The notes below the pieces were generated by a model, which made no database searches, was not told the origin of the DNA, and saw only the letters and a program-made list of their open reading frames with translations. A stretch of DNA of 6,248 nucleotides, from positions 1-6,248 of the forward strand of contig DUUG01000363.1 in the NCBI GenBank assembly GCA_012841675.1, read 5' to 3'. Below, piece after piece: positions 1 through 5,128 of the stretch; positions within the stretch are counted from its first letter, which is position 1; every line of letters begins with the position of its first letter. The stretch comes from Clostridiales bacterium (GTDB lineage Bacteria; Bacillota; Clostridia; Oscillospirales; QAMX01). The translations under genes and the position numbers were made by a program.

Positions 1-412
1 CACTCTCGTCAAGCCCCACCTGCTCGGTGGCTTTCCGAACGCGCCTGTCTAACTCTTCTCCGGAAATTCCCATGTTAGAGGGGCCGAAGGCAATATCCTT
101 ATAAACCGTTTCTTCAAAAAGCTGGTATTCGGGATACTGAAACACAATCCCCACGGAAAACCGGATTCGACGGATTTCCTTTGGTTTTTCCCAAATATCG
201 CGGCCCTCAAACAAGACCTGTCCCCCGGTGGGCTTTAACAGGCCGTTAAAATGGCGGATCAACGTCGATTTGCCCGAGCCCGTATGGCCCATTAAACCGA
301 CGCAGGACCCTTCCTCAATTGCCAGGTTTATCTGATCCAGCGCTTCAAACTCAAAGGGGGTTTTGGCGCTGTATGTGTGGGATAAATTTTTGCATTCCAG
401 GATAACCGCCAT
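1..412 (-). CDS. ecfA2: Energy-coupling factor transporter ATPase EcfA2 (partial; C-terminus beyond left edge)
   Basis: Second ATPase of the ECF transporter energising module, which hydrolyses ATP on the cytoplasmic face to power uptake of vitamins or metal ions through EcfT and exchangeable S components. The first 137 codons are visible, about half of a normal EcfA2 of some 280-290 residues. Translation begins MAVILECKNLSHTYS. The Walker A motif GHTGSGKST is at residues 42-50. The Q-loop stretch VFQYPEYQLFEETV (Q92) is the form typical of EcfA2, against FQNPDNQ in EcfA1. The ABC signature, Walker B and switch histidine lie off the window. The ATG sits 3 bases after the ecfA1 stop codon, so the two are co-transcribed and probably translationally coupled. 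A purine-rich GGGGAAG in the end of ecfA1 is the only ribosome binding candidate. The family call is secure; the vitamin carried cannot be told from the ATPase. Confidence 0.95.
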   Translation of the reverse strand, partial: MAVILECKNLSHTYSAKTPFEFEALDQINLAIEEGSCVGLMGHTGSGKSTLIRHFNGLLKPTGGQVLFEGRDIWEKPKEIRRIRFSVGIVFQYPEYQLFEETVYKDIAFGPSNMGISGEELDRRVRKATEQVGLDES

Positions 413-415
413 AGG

Positions 416-1267
416 CTACTGCTTCCCCGTTTCTTTGATCCAGTCATAGATGGCAAGGGCGCATTCCTTGGCAGACATGTCCTCCTCGGGAAAACCGGCG
501 CCCAGCCGATTTAATTCATGCAGCAAAAGCACCGAAGGCGGCACTGTCAGCCCCAGGGAAAGAAGCGTATCCACATGGGCGAACACCTTGCCGGGCGTGC
601 CGTCTAAAACGACATGCCCATCGTTCATCACAATGATCCGTTCCGCTAAAGCGGCTTCGTTCATATGGTGGGTAATTAAAACAATCGTAAGCTTATATTT
701 TTCACGCAGAGAAAGAAGCGTATCCAAAACTTCTTTCCGGCCTCTGGGATCCAGCATGGCCGTCGGCTCATCCAGCACAATACAGCGGGGGCGCATGGCA
801 ATAATACCCGCAATGGCAATCCGCTGCTTCTGCCCGCCGGAAAGAAGATGGGGCGCATGGTTTTTAAACTCCGTCATGCCCACAGCGGCAAGAGCATCCT
901 CTACCCGTTCAACAATTTCCTCTCTGGGCAAGCCGAGATTTTCCGGCGCAAAGGCCACATCCTCATCCACCACGGCGGCAACAATCTGGTTGTCAGGGTT
1001 CTGAAACACCATGCCCACGTTCCGGCGGATATCAAACAGGTGGTTTCCGTCAGAAGTATCCATGCCCAGCACATAGCACTTTCCGCCCGTTGGAAGCAAA
1101 ATGGCGTTGAAGTGCTTGGCAAGAGTCGACTTTCCTGAGCCGTTGTGGCCGATAATGGCCACAAAGCTTCCCTCTTCAATGGTAATATTCACTTGGTCCA
1201 GCACGACTGCCGCTTCGCTTTCCTCTGTTTCCGGGTAGGCAAAGGACAGGTTTTTCGTTGTCAGCAT
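416..1267 (-). CDS. ecfA1: Energy-coupling factor transporter ATPase EcfA1
   Basis: First ATPase of the ECF (group II) vitamin transporter. It pairs with EcfA2 as a heterodimer that binds the coupling helices of EcfT. The 283 residues are full length for the family. Visible motifs are Walker A GHNGSGKST (40-48), Q-loop FQNPDNQIV (88-96, Q89), ABC signature LSGGQKQR (142-149), Walker B with catalytic glutamate CIVLDEPTA (162-170, E167), the D-loop MLDPRGR just after it, and the switch histidine in ITHHM (H200). The C-terminal part (about 225-283) is the EcfA-specific extension. The ATG at 1267 is preceded by AGTAGG seven bases upstream, a moderate ribosome binding site, and the protein starts right at the first beta strand (LTTKNLSFAY). 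The gene has its own promoter at 1345-1373 and is followed by ecfA2 after 3 bases. All catalytic residues are intact. Confidence 0.97.
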   Translation of the reverse strand: MLTTKNLSFAYPETEESEAAVVLDQVNITIEEGSFVAIIGHNGSGKSTLAKHFNAILLPTGGKCYVLGMDTSDGNHLFDIRRNVGMVFQNPDNQIVAAVVDEDVAFAPENLGLPREEIVERVEDALAAVGMTEFKNHAPHLLSGGQKQRIAIAGIIAMRPRCIVLDEPTAMLDPRGRKEVLDTLLSLREKYKLTIVLITHHMNEAALAERIIVMNDGHVVLDGTPGKVFAHVDTLLSLGLTVPPSVLLLHELNRLGAGFPEEDMSAKECALAIYDWIKETGKQ

Positions 1268-1307
1268 GCATGTACCTACTTTAATATACTTAATGCAAAC
1301 TCATACC

Positions 1308-1335
1308 AAGGGAGGCAAAACCTTCTTCCCCCCTT
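1308..1335 (-). promoter_or_regulatory. 5' leader stem-loop of ecfA1 mRNA
   Basis: On the minus strand AAGGGGGG (1335-1328) can pair with CCTCCCTT (1315-1308), giving eight pairs including one G-U and a 12-base loop. It begins only a few bases after the transcription start expected from the promoter at 1345-1373, so the ecfA1 mRNA would carry a hairpin almost at its 5' end. No T-run follows it, so it is not a terminator. It may stabilise the message or bind something; function is inferred only. Confidence 0.4.
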
Positions 1336-1344
1336 AATTTCTTT

Positions 1345-1373
1345 ATTGTACCATCTTCGTATGCATACGTCAA
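1345..1373 (-). promoter_or_regulatory. Sigma-A promoter of ecfA1-ecfA2
   Basis: Reading the minus strand, the -35 box is TTGACG (1373-1368, five of six matches to TTGACA). The spacer is exactly 17 bases, and the -10 box is TACAAT (1350-1345, five of six matches to TATAAT). Transcription would start near 1338, giving a leader of about 70 bases before the ecfA1 ATG at 1267. The perfect palindrome CGTATGCATACG fills most of the spacer, so a regulator could bind between the boxes. Confidence 0.8.
1358..1369. promoter_or_regulatory. 12-bp perfect palindrome in the ecfA1 promoter spacer (possible operator)
   Basis: CGTATGCATACG reads the same on both strands. It covers the last two bases of the -35 box and ten bases of the spacer of the ecfA1 promoter. 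A dimeric repressor bound here would block RNA polymerase. A 12-bp palindrome is expected about once or twice by chance in a window this size, so the position rather than the palindrome itself is the argument. Confidence 0.35.
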
Positions 1374-1420
1374 GGCATTAACGGAGAGTCCGTCTTATGA
1401 CAAAACGCGAATTTCGGTCT

Positions 1421-1451
1421 AATGAAAAGGGCTCACCCGATAGGCAAGCCC
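1421..1451 (-). terminator. Rho-independent terminator behind the methyltransferase gene
   Basis: On the minus strand GGGCTTGCC (1451-1443) pairs with GGTGAGCCC (1437-1429) around a five-base loop. That gives nine pairs, two of them G-U, and TTTTCATT (1428-1421) follows directly. It lies about 77 bases after the stop codon of the methyltransferase gene and upstream of the ecfA1 promoter, exactly where the ychF-to-methyltransferase unit should end. The T-run is short (four), so efficiency may be partial. Confidence 0.65.
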
Positions 1452-1527
1452 GCGTAGTGAATATTTTGCTTTCGACATATTTTCGCCAGTTTTGTATGGC
1501 TGGAGGCATCCTGTGTTTTTTCTAAGC

Positions 1528-2376
1528 TTATTGCACAGGCTTTTCTATGACACAGGCACACATTTTTACAAACATTTCCTTCAAAACAGGGGTTTTCGCA
1601 AACAACGTAAAATAGGTTCTAAGGGGAATTTCGCGATACCAAACCACGTTAAGCCCCAGCTTCTTAACCATATGTTTGAAACGGCGGATTGTCATCTTGT
1701 TTATATAGCTGATGGTTTCCTTCCCGTTTGCATCCACACCAAATCTTAGCGCCAAACGCTCTTGCTCGTCCGGCATGCCGTGAACTAAGTCTTTATAGGC
1801 GGCGATCAGCGTTTTTTCGCGGAAAAACATATGTACCCAAGGTATGCCGATGACATCGCTTAGATGCGCCCCCGTAGGATGATAATACGGCGGAAAATTG
1901 ACAAATATGCGGCCGCCGGGCTTCAAAACTCGTAACGCTTCTCGTATGGCGCCTTCGGGATCATAGATGTGTTCCATGAAGTCATTCATAATCACAACAT
2001 CAAACACATTATCCTCTATCGGCAAATGCAAAGCATCCCCCAGAATGAACTGGAAGCGGTCCTCATAGCCCAGTTCCCGGGCGAAGGCTTCTGCCTCTGC
2101 TTTGTAGTACTCCACTACATCCACGCCGACGACCTTCTCCGCCCCGATGGAAATATAATATAAGCTTTTTCCCGATGCACCACATCCCATATCCAAAACC
2201 GTTTTGCCGGCAAAAATGTCCGCCGGGCCAAAATCCGGTTCAAAGCAGGCAACCGTTTTGGCTCCCCCTTCAAACTGCCACTGAGCGTATGTTTGCTTTC
2301 CCTCGGCTTGCAGATTAAAGGGATGTGTTACCTTGGGAAACAATTTGTTGAGAGCTTTTAAAATGGCAACAGACAT
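1528..2376 (-). CDS. Class I SAM-dependent methyltransferase, target unknown
   Basis: Predicted cytoplasmic methyltransferase of 282 residues using S-adenosylmethionine. The Rossmann core is plain. Motif I is VLDMGCGASGK (60-70), and the acidic residue ending strand 2 is in VGVDVVE (D86). The LGDALHLPI stretch has D114, and motif IV-like FDVVIMNDFMEHI spans 125-137. The motif RVLKPGGRIFVNFPPYY (149-165) closes the core. This is the Methyltransf_11/25 pattern, usual for small-molecule, lipid or sugar methyltransferases. The C-terminal 110 residues (from PTGAHLSDVIGIPWVHMFF) are a specific lid or substrate region I do not recognise. A strong GGGGAGG four bases before the ATG supports the start. 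It lies 83 bases behind the membrane protein gene and probably shares its transcript, though the gap contains an inverted repeat and could hold a promoter. The acceptor substrate cannot be inferred. Confidence 0.88.
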   Translation of the reverse strand: MSVAILKALNKLFPKVTHPFNLQAEGKQTYAQWQFEGGAKTVACFEPDFGPADIFAGKTVLDMGCGASGKSLYYISIGAEKVVGVDVVEYYKAEAEAFARELGYEDRFQFILGDALHLPIEDNVFDVVIMNDFMEHIYDPEGAIREALRVLKPGGRIFVNFPPYYHPTGAHLSDVIGIPWVHMFFREKTLIAAYKDLVHGMPDEQERLALRFGVDANGKETISYINKMTIRRFKHMVKKLGLNVVWYREIPLRTYFTLFAKTPVLKEMFVKMCACVIEKPVQ

Positions 2377-2434
2377 ACTTCCTCCCCATACATCTCTGAC
2401 GTTTAAAAGGATAACGAAGGCAGAGAAAACCGTT

Positions 2435-2457
2435 CATACGCGTAGTATATACGTATG
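2435..2457. repeat. Inverted repeat CATACG-N11-CGTATG between the membrane protein and methyltransferase genes
   Basis: CATACG (2435-2440) and CGTATG (2452-2457) form a six-base inverted repeat around an AT-rich eleven-base spacer, just after the stop codon of the membrane protein gene. The arms are the same hexamer as the half-sites of the palindrome in the ecfA1 promoter. It has no T-run and is a poor terminator. It may be an operator or a chance match. Confidence 0.3.
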
Positions 2458-2459
2458 CG

Positions 2460-3002
2460 TTATTTTTTCTGCTTTCTAAACCGTAAATTCAAAGCCGGAC
2501 GGCGCTTTCCGACAATGTAGCCGATGAAAAATACGCCCAATAAAACCAAAATGGAAATAATGCAGGCAAGCAGCAAGCGACCCGGCGAATCTAATAGGAA
2601 TCCTAGGTTTCCAAGCCCCTGAAACAAAGGAACCACTGTTGCCGTTGCAAACAGCAGCATGATAAAAGCCACCGTCGACAGGATCGCCGCCAGGTTTTGG
2701 TTATCCTTAGGCAAAAGCTGTCCACCCGTTAGGTAGTTCCATACTAGATAGACAAGGGAAACGCCCCAAATAATCCCAACGGCTACTAAAAACCCTCTGT
2801 TTTTGTTCCAACCGCTGGAAAAGGCAAAATACAGCCAGATGATGACAAACACAAGGGTCATCAGCCCGCCTAACACGGAAATATTCGGCTTATCCACAAG
2901 CATACGGAAGTTCAGTATGCCAAACATGGAGGAAAGGCCAAATAGAATTAAAACCGTATCTTTGCCGTCCAGTGGTTTTCCATATCTTTTATCGTCATCC
3001 AT
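2460..3002 (-). CDS. Uncharacterised membrane protein with five predicted helices
   Basis: I do not recognise this family. The reading frame is open from 3029, but that start overlaps the upstream gene and has no ribosome binding site. The ATG at 3002 has AAGGAG seven bases upstream, giving 180 residues beginning MDDDKRYGKPLDGKD. After a short charged, probably cytoplasmic N-terminus come hydrophobic stretches at about 15-35, 41-61, 71-90, 103-124 and 143-164. The tail is strongly basic (KRRPALNLRFRKQKK), consistent with a cytoplasmic C-terminus under the positive-inside rule, although five helices would put the two ends on opposite sides. Either one segment is not a true crossing or the charged N-terminus is outside. 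No catalytic motif is evident. It starts 11 bases after the acyltransferase gene ends, so the two are very probably made together and may act in the same envelope process. Confidence 0.75.
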   Translation of the reverse strand: MDDDKRYGKPLDGKDTVLILFGLSSMFGILNFRMLVDKPNISVLGGLMTLVFVIIWLYFAFSSGWNKNRGFLVAVGIIWGVSLVYLVWNYLTGGQLLPKDNQNLAAILSTVAFIMLLFATATVVPLFQGLGNLGFLLDSPGRLLLACIISILVLLGVFFIGYIVGKRRPALNLRFRKQKK

Positions 3003-3009
3003 ATCTATT

Positions 3010-3015
3010 CTCCTT
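3010..3015 (-). promoter_or_regulatory. Ribosome binding site fixing the start of the five-helix membrane protein at 3002
   Basis: AAGGAG on the minus strand, seven bases before the ATG at 3002. It overlaps the TAA stop codon of the acyltransferase gene (3016-3014), an arrangement that suggests translational coupling. It lies inside the longer reading frame that would start at 3029, which argues against that longer start. Confidence 0.8.
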
Positions 3016-3742
3016 ATGCCAAAATCCAACGGTCAAGCGCCAGAACAAGACCCATTAAGATAGGTTGGTGCAAAGCGTAAATCCATAGGGTGTTCCGGCC
3101 GACTTTCTCCAAAAACGGACAGCGAATCCGGTAAAACCAGCCGGGCATTTTTCCTCCTGCAACAAAAACACCCAGCCAAGTGCCAAAAAGATAGACAAAG
3201 AAATACGGCAAAAGGGGAAAATAATCGGCGGAACCAAAACCCCACGGCCGAAAACCCAGCGGCCACAGATAAGAAACATTATAAAACCGATACGGTATTC
3301 CCCAAGTAAAAACCGCCCCCGCCAGATAAAGGACCGGCTGAATCGCAAGCGGAATCAAACGGTCGATCAAAGGCCTAAGCGCCGCAAAAAGCAGCGCCGA
3401 AACGCCTAAAAAGTGCAGTATGCCAAACAAAACCGGGTTATTCCTGTCAAACAAATAGGTAACCAGCGTAACGACCAGCCCTGCTGCAAAAAGCAAAAGG
3501 CCGCGTTTTGCGTTATGACGGGAAAAACGGCAGGCAATGCCGGAAATTAGGATAAAGAGACACGCAAAAAACACCTGCAGAAAGTTAACGACAGGGTGAA
3601 ACATCAAATCTGCCGAAAGCCTTCCCACATAGTATAGATCTATGGCAAAATGATATACCACCATCAACAGAATGGAAACGCCTCGCAGAATATCCAGAAT
3701 GGCAACCCTAGGCTGGCCGGAGGTTTTTCTTTTGATACTCAT
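3014..3742 (-). CDS. DUF1624 / HGSNAT-like membrane acyltransferase
   Basis: Integral membrane protein of 242 residues matching the DUF1624 (heparan-alpha-glucosaminide N-acetyltransferase-like, YeiB-related) pattern. Members are thought to move an acetyl or other acyl group across the membrane to a sugar or other acceptor. Family marks are the N-terminal RVAILDILRGVSILLMVVYHF (from residue 12), with LDxLRG (16-21) and H31. Others are the loop GIACRFSR (68-75), FGILHFLGVSALL (106-118, H110) and the C-terminal GRNTLWIYALHQPIL (215-229, H225). About seven hydrophobic segments are seen, near 13-30, 52-70, 81-97, 105-122, 131-148, 173-194 and 217-238. The ATG lies two bases after the ychF stop with no clear Shine-Dalgarno sequence, so translation probably depends on ribosomes finishing ychF. 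Bacterial members are rarely characterised, and the donor and acceptor here are unknown. Confidence 0.82.
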   Translation of the reverse strand: MSIKRKTSGQPRVAILDILRGVSILLMVVYHFAIDLYYVGRLSADLMFHPVVNFLQVFFACLFILISGIACRFSRHNAKRGLLLFAAGLVVTLVTYLFDRNNPVLFGILHFLGVSALLFAALRPLIDRLIPLAIQPVLYLAGAVFTWGIPYRFYNVSYLWPLGFRPWGFGSADYFPLLPYFFVYLFGTWLGVFVAGGKMPGWFYRIRCPFLEKVGRNTLWIYALHQPILMGLVLALDRWILA

Positions 3743-3744
3743 AC

Positions 3745-4839
3745 TTACACATTAAATCGGAACAGCACCACATCGCCGTCCTGCATGATATATTCCTTCC
3801 CTTCACTTCTCACAAGCCCTTTTTCCTTCGCCGCGGCCATACTTCCTGCCTCCATGAGGACGTCGAAAGGAACCACCTCTGCCCGGATAAACCCGCGCTC
3901 GAAATCGGAATGAATGACACCCGCCGCGGCAGGCGCTTTCGTTCCCTTGCGGATGGTCCACGCGCGAACCTCGGGCTTGCCGGCTGTTAAAAACGAAATC
4001 AGACCCAAAAGCTCATAAGACGTCTTTACCAGTCGGTCCAATCCAGACTGCGTTAAGCCGATTTCGTTCAAAAACATGGCTTTATCTTCCGGCTCCATAT
4101 CTGCCACTTCTTCCTCCAGACGGGCGCAGACGGGCAAAACCATGGCATTTTCTTCTTTCGCACGGGCGCAGACGGTCTGATAACCTTTATTTTCCGTATA
4201 ACCGCCGGCAAAGTCATCTTCGCTCATGTTGGCGGCATAAAGCACTTTTTTGTTAGACAGGAGAGCCATACCGTTGATGACGGCCCGTTCCTCCGGTGTG
4301 CAATCAAAGCCGGAAGCGCTTTTGCCCTCCTCCAAATGGGAAAGCAGGCCGGTCAGCAGTTCCACTTCCGCCTCGTATTTCTTATCGCCCTTGGCCAGCT
4401 TCTTTGCCTTATCTATCCGGCGCAAAACAAGCTCTACATCCGACAGGATAAGCTCAAGTTGGATGGTCTCAATGTCGCGGACAGGGTCAATTGAGCCGTC
4501 CACATGGGTAATATCGCTATCCTCGAAGCAGCGAACCACATGTACAATGGCATCCACTTCACGGATATGGGATAAAAACTGGTTTCCAAGCCCTTCCCCT
4601 TTGGAAGCGCCGCGGACAAGACCGGCAATGTCGACAAATTCGATAACAGCAGGCGTAACCTTGTCCGGATGATATAGCTCTGCCAGCGCATCCAGCCTTG
4701 CATCGGGGACTGTTACAATTCCCACATTGGGATCAATGGTACAGAACGGGTAGTTGGCCGCCGGCGCGCCGGCGTTGGTAATGGCATTAAATAGGGTGCT
4801 TTTGCCCACGTTGGGCAAACCGACAATTCCAAGCTTCAT
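3745..4839 (-). CDS. ychF: Ribosome-associated P-loop ATPase YchF (OBG-like, Ola1 homologue)
   Basis: Universally conserved TRAFAC-class nucleotide hydrolase that binds the ribosome. In other bacteria it is linked to translation fidelity and redox or stress responses. The 364 residues equal the normal length. G1/Walker A is GLPNVGKST (7-15). A switch I region follows with FCTIDPN (32-38), and G3 is DIAGLVRGASKGEGLGNQFL (70-89). The usual NKxD specificity motif is replaced by NMSE (204-207), the hallmark that gives this family ATP over GTP preference. A helical coiled-coil arm lies between (about 125-200). The C-terminal TGS domain runs from about 280, with FLTAGKPEVRAWTIRKGTKAP and the ending DGDVVLFRFNV. 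The ATG at 4839 gives the conserved MKLGIVGLPNVGKST. The nearest ribosome binding site, GAGG, is ten bases away and weak. First gene of the leftward unit, with a promoter at 4943-4971. Confidence 0.97.
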   Translation of the reverse strand: MKLGIVGLPNVGKSTLFNAITNAGAPAANYPFCTIDPNVGIVTVPDARLDALAELYHPDKVTPAVIEFVDIAGLVRGASKGEGLGNQFLSHIREVDAIVHVVRCFEDSDITHVDGSIDPVRDIETIQLELILSDVELVLRRIDKAKKLAKGDKKYEAEVELLTGLLSHLEEGKSASGFDCTPEERAVINGMALLSNKKVLYAANMSEDDFAGGYTENKGYQTVCARAKEENAMVLPVCARLEEEVADMEPEDKAMFLNEIGLTQSGLDRLVKTSYELLGLISFLTAGKPEVRAWTIRKGTKAPAAAGVIHSDFERGFIRAEVVPFDVLMEAGSMAAAKEKGLVRSEGKEYIMQDGDVVLFRFNV

Positions 4840-4876
4840 AAATGTTTTGCCTCGACTTCTATGTGTATTGCCTCCT

Positions 4877-4911
4877 GCGTCTTATCGTATGTCAAACTGC
4901 ATCTAAGACGC
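4877..4911 (-). promoter_or_regulatory. Stem-loop in the ychF mRNA leader, followed by an orphan Shine-Dalgarno sequence
   Basis: On the minus strand GCGTCTTA (4911-4904) is perfectly complementary to TAAGACGC (4884-4877), eight pairs with a 19-base loop. Right behind it comes AGGAGG (4876-4871), a perfect Shine-Dalgarno sequence, but the ychF ATG lies 31 bases further on. The whole element sits within the leader of about 97 bases expected from the promoter at 4943-4971. It does not match a riboswitch class I know. A role in controlling ychF translation is an inference. Confidence 0.45.
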
Positions 4912-4942
4912 TATGTGAAATTAGGAGTTATTTCCTTTGTCT

Positions 4943-4971
4943 ATTATAGCGATTTAACAGCGCTTATTCAA
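4943..4971 (-). promoter_or_regulatory. Sigma-A promoter of the ychF unit
   Basis: Reading the minus strand, the -35 box is TTGAAT (4971-4966, four of six matches), the spacer is 17 bases, and the -10 box is TATAAT (4948-4943, perfect). Transcription would begin near 4936, leaving a leader of about 97 bases before the ychF ATG. This is the only good promoter seen for ychF and the closely spaced genes behind it. Confidence 0.8.
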
Positions 4972-5039
4972 GAGAACGATTATACTTCCTTCTTAAATCA
5001 CATCTTTTTCTTCCGCGGCTATGCAAATCCATTTCCTTT

Positions 5040-5062
5040 TTTTGCCGTAATATACTGCAAAA
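5040..5062. repeat. Inverted repeat TTTTGC-N11-GCAAAA upstream of the deoxyhypusine-synthase-like gene
   Basis: TTTTGC (5040-5045) and GCAAAA (5057-5062) form a six-base inverted repeat with an eleven-base AT-rich spacer. It ends three bases before the -35 box of the rightward promoter at 5066. The spacing of arm centres, about 17 bases, would suit a dimeric regulator that activates or represses that promoter. No known regulator site is recognised and the AT-rich arms make chance quite possible. Confidence 0.25.
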
Positions 5063-5065
5063 CGA

Positions 5066-5094
5066 TTGAAAAAGCGCCTCAATTATGATATGCT
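5066..5094 (+). promoter_or_regulatory. Sigma-A promoter of the deoxyhypusine-synthase-like gene
   Basis: TTGAAA (5066-5071, five of six matches) is followed after 17 bases by TATGCT (5089-5094, four of six). A slightly better -10, TATGAT at 5084-5089, overlaps it but would be only 12 bases from this -35. Transcription would start near 5101. The leader is then about 28 bases and contains AAAGGG (5113-5118) before the ATG at 5129. Confidence 0.6.
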
Positions 5095-5128
5095 AAACAC
5101 AAAAATAAGCGCAAAGGGTATGATAATA

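Noticed and set aside
450..1004. Long plus-strand reading frame opposite ecfA1
   Set aside because: It is the antisense shadow of a well-supported ABC ATPase gene; its composition is rich in serine and arginine, as usual for such shadows.
1471..1477. Perfect Spo0A box core (TGTCGAA on the minus strand) between the methyltransferase gene and its terminator
   Set aside because: A seven-base site is expected roughly once by chance in this window. It lies about 100 bases upstream of the ecfA1 -35 box on the far side of a terminator, with no second box.
3003..3029. Nine extra N-terminal codons (MDFGIRRID) of the five-helix membrane protein
   Set aside because: These codons overlap the end of the acyltransferase gene and contain the AAGGAG that serves the ATG at 3002.
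4890..4895. Consensus -35 hexamer TTGACA on the minus strand in the ychF leader
   Set aside because: Seventeen bases downstream the sequence is GGCAAT, which is not an acceptable -10 box, and a perfect TATAAT promoter already lies upstream.
4861..5088. Plus-strand reading frame of 75 codons in the ychF upstream region
   Set aside because: It has no ribosome binding site, runs through the ychF promoter and leader and into the promoter of the next gene, and its sequence resembles no protein.
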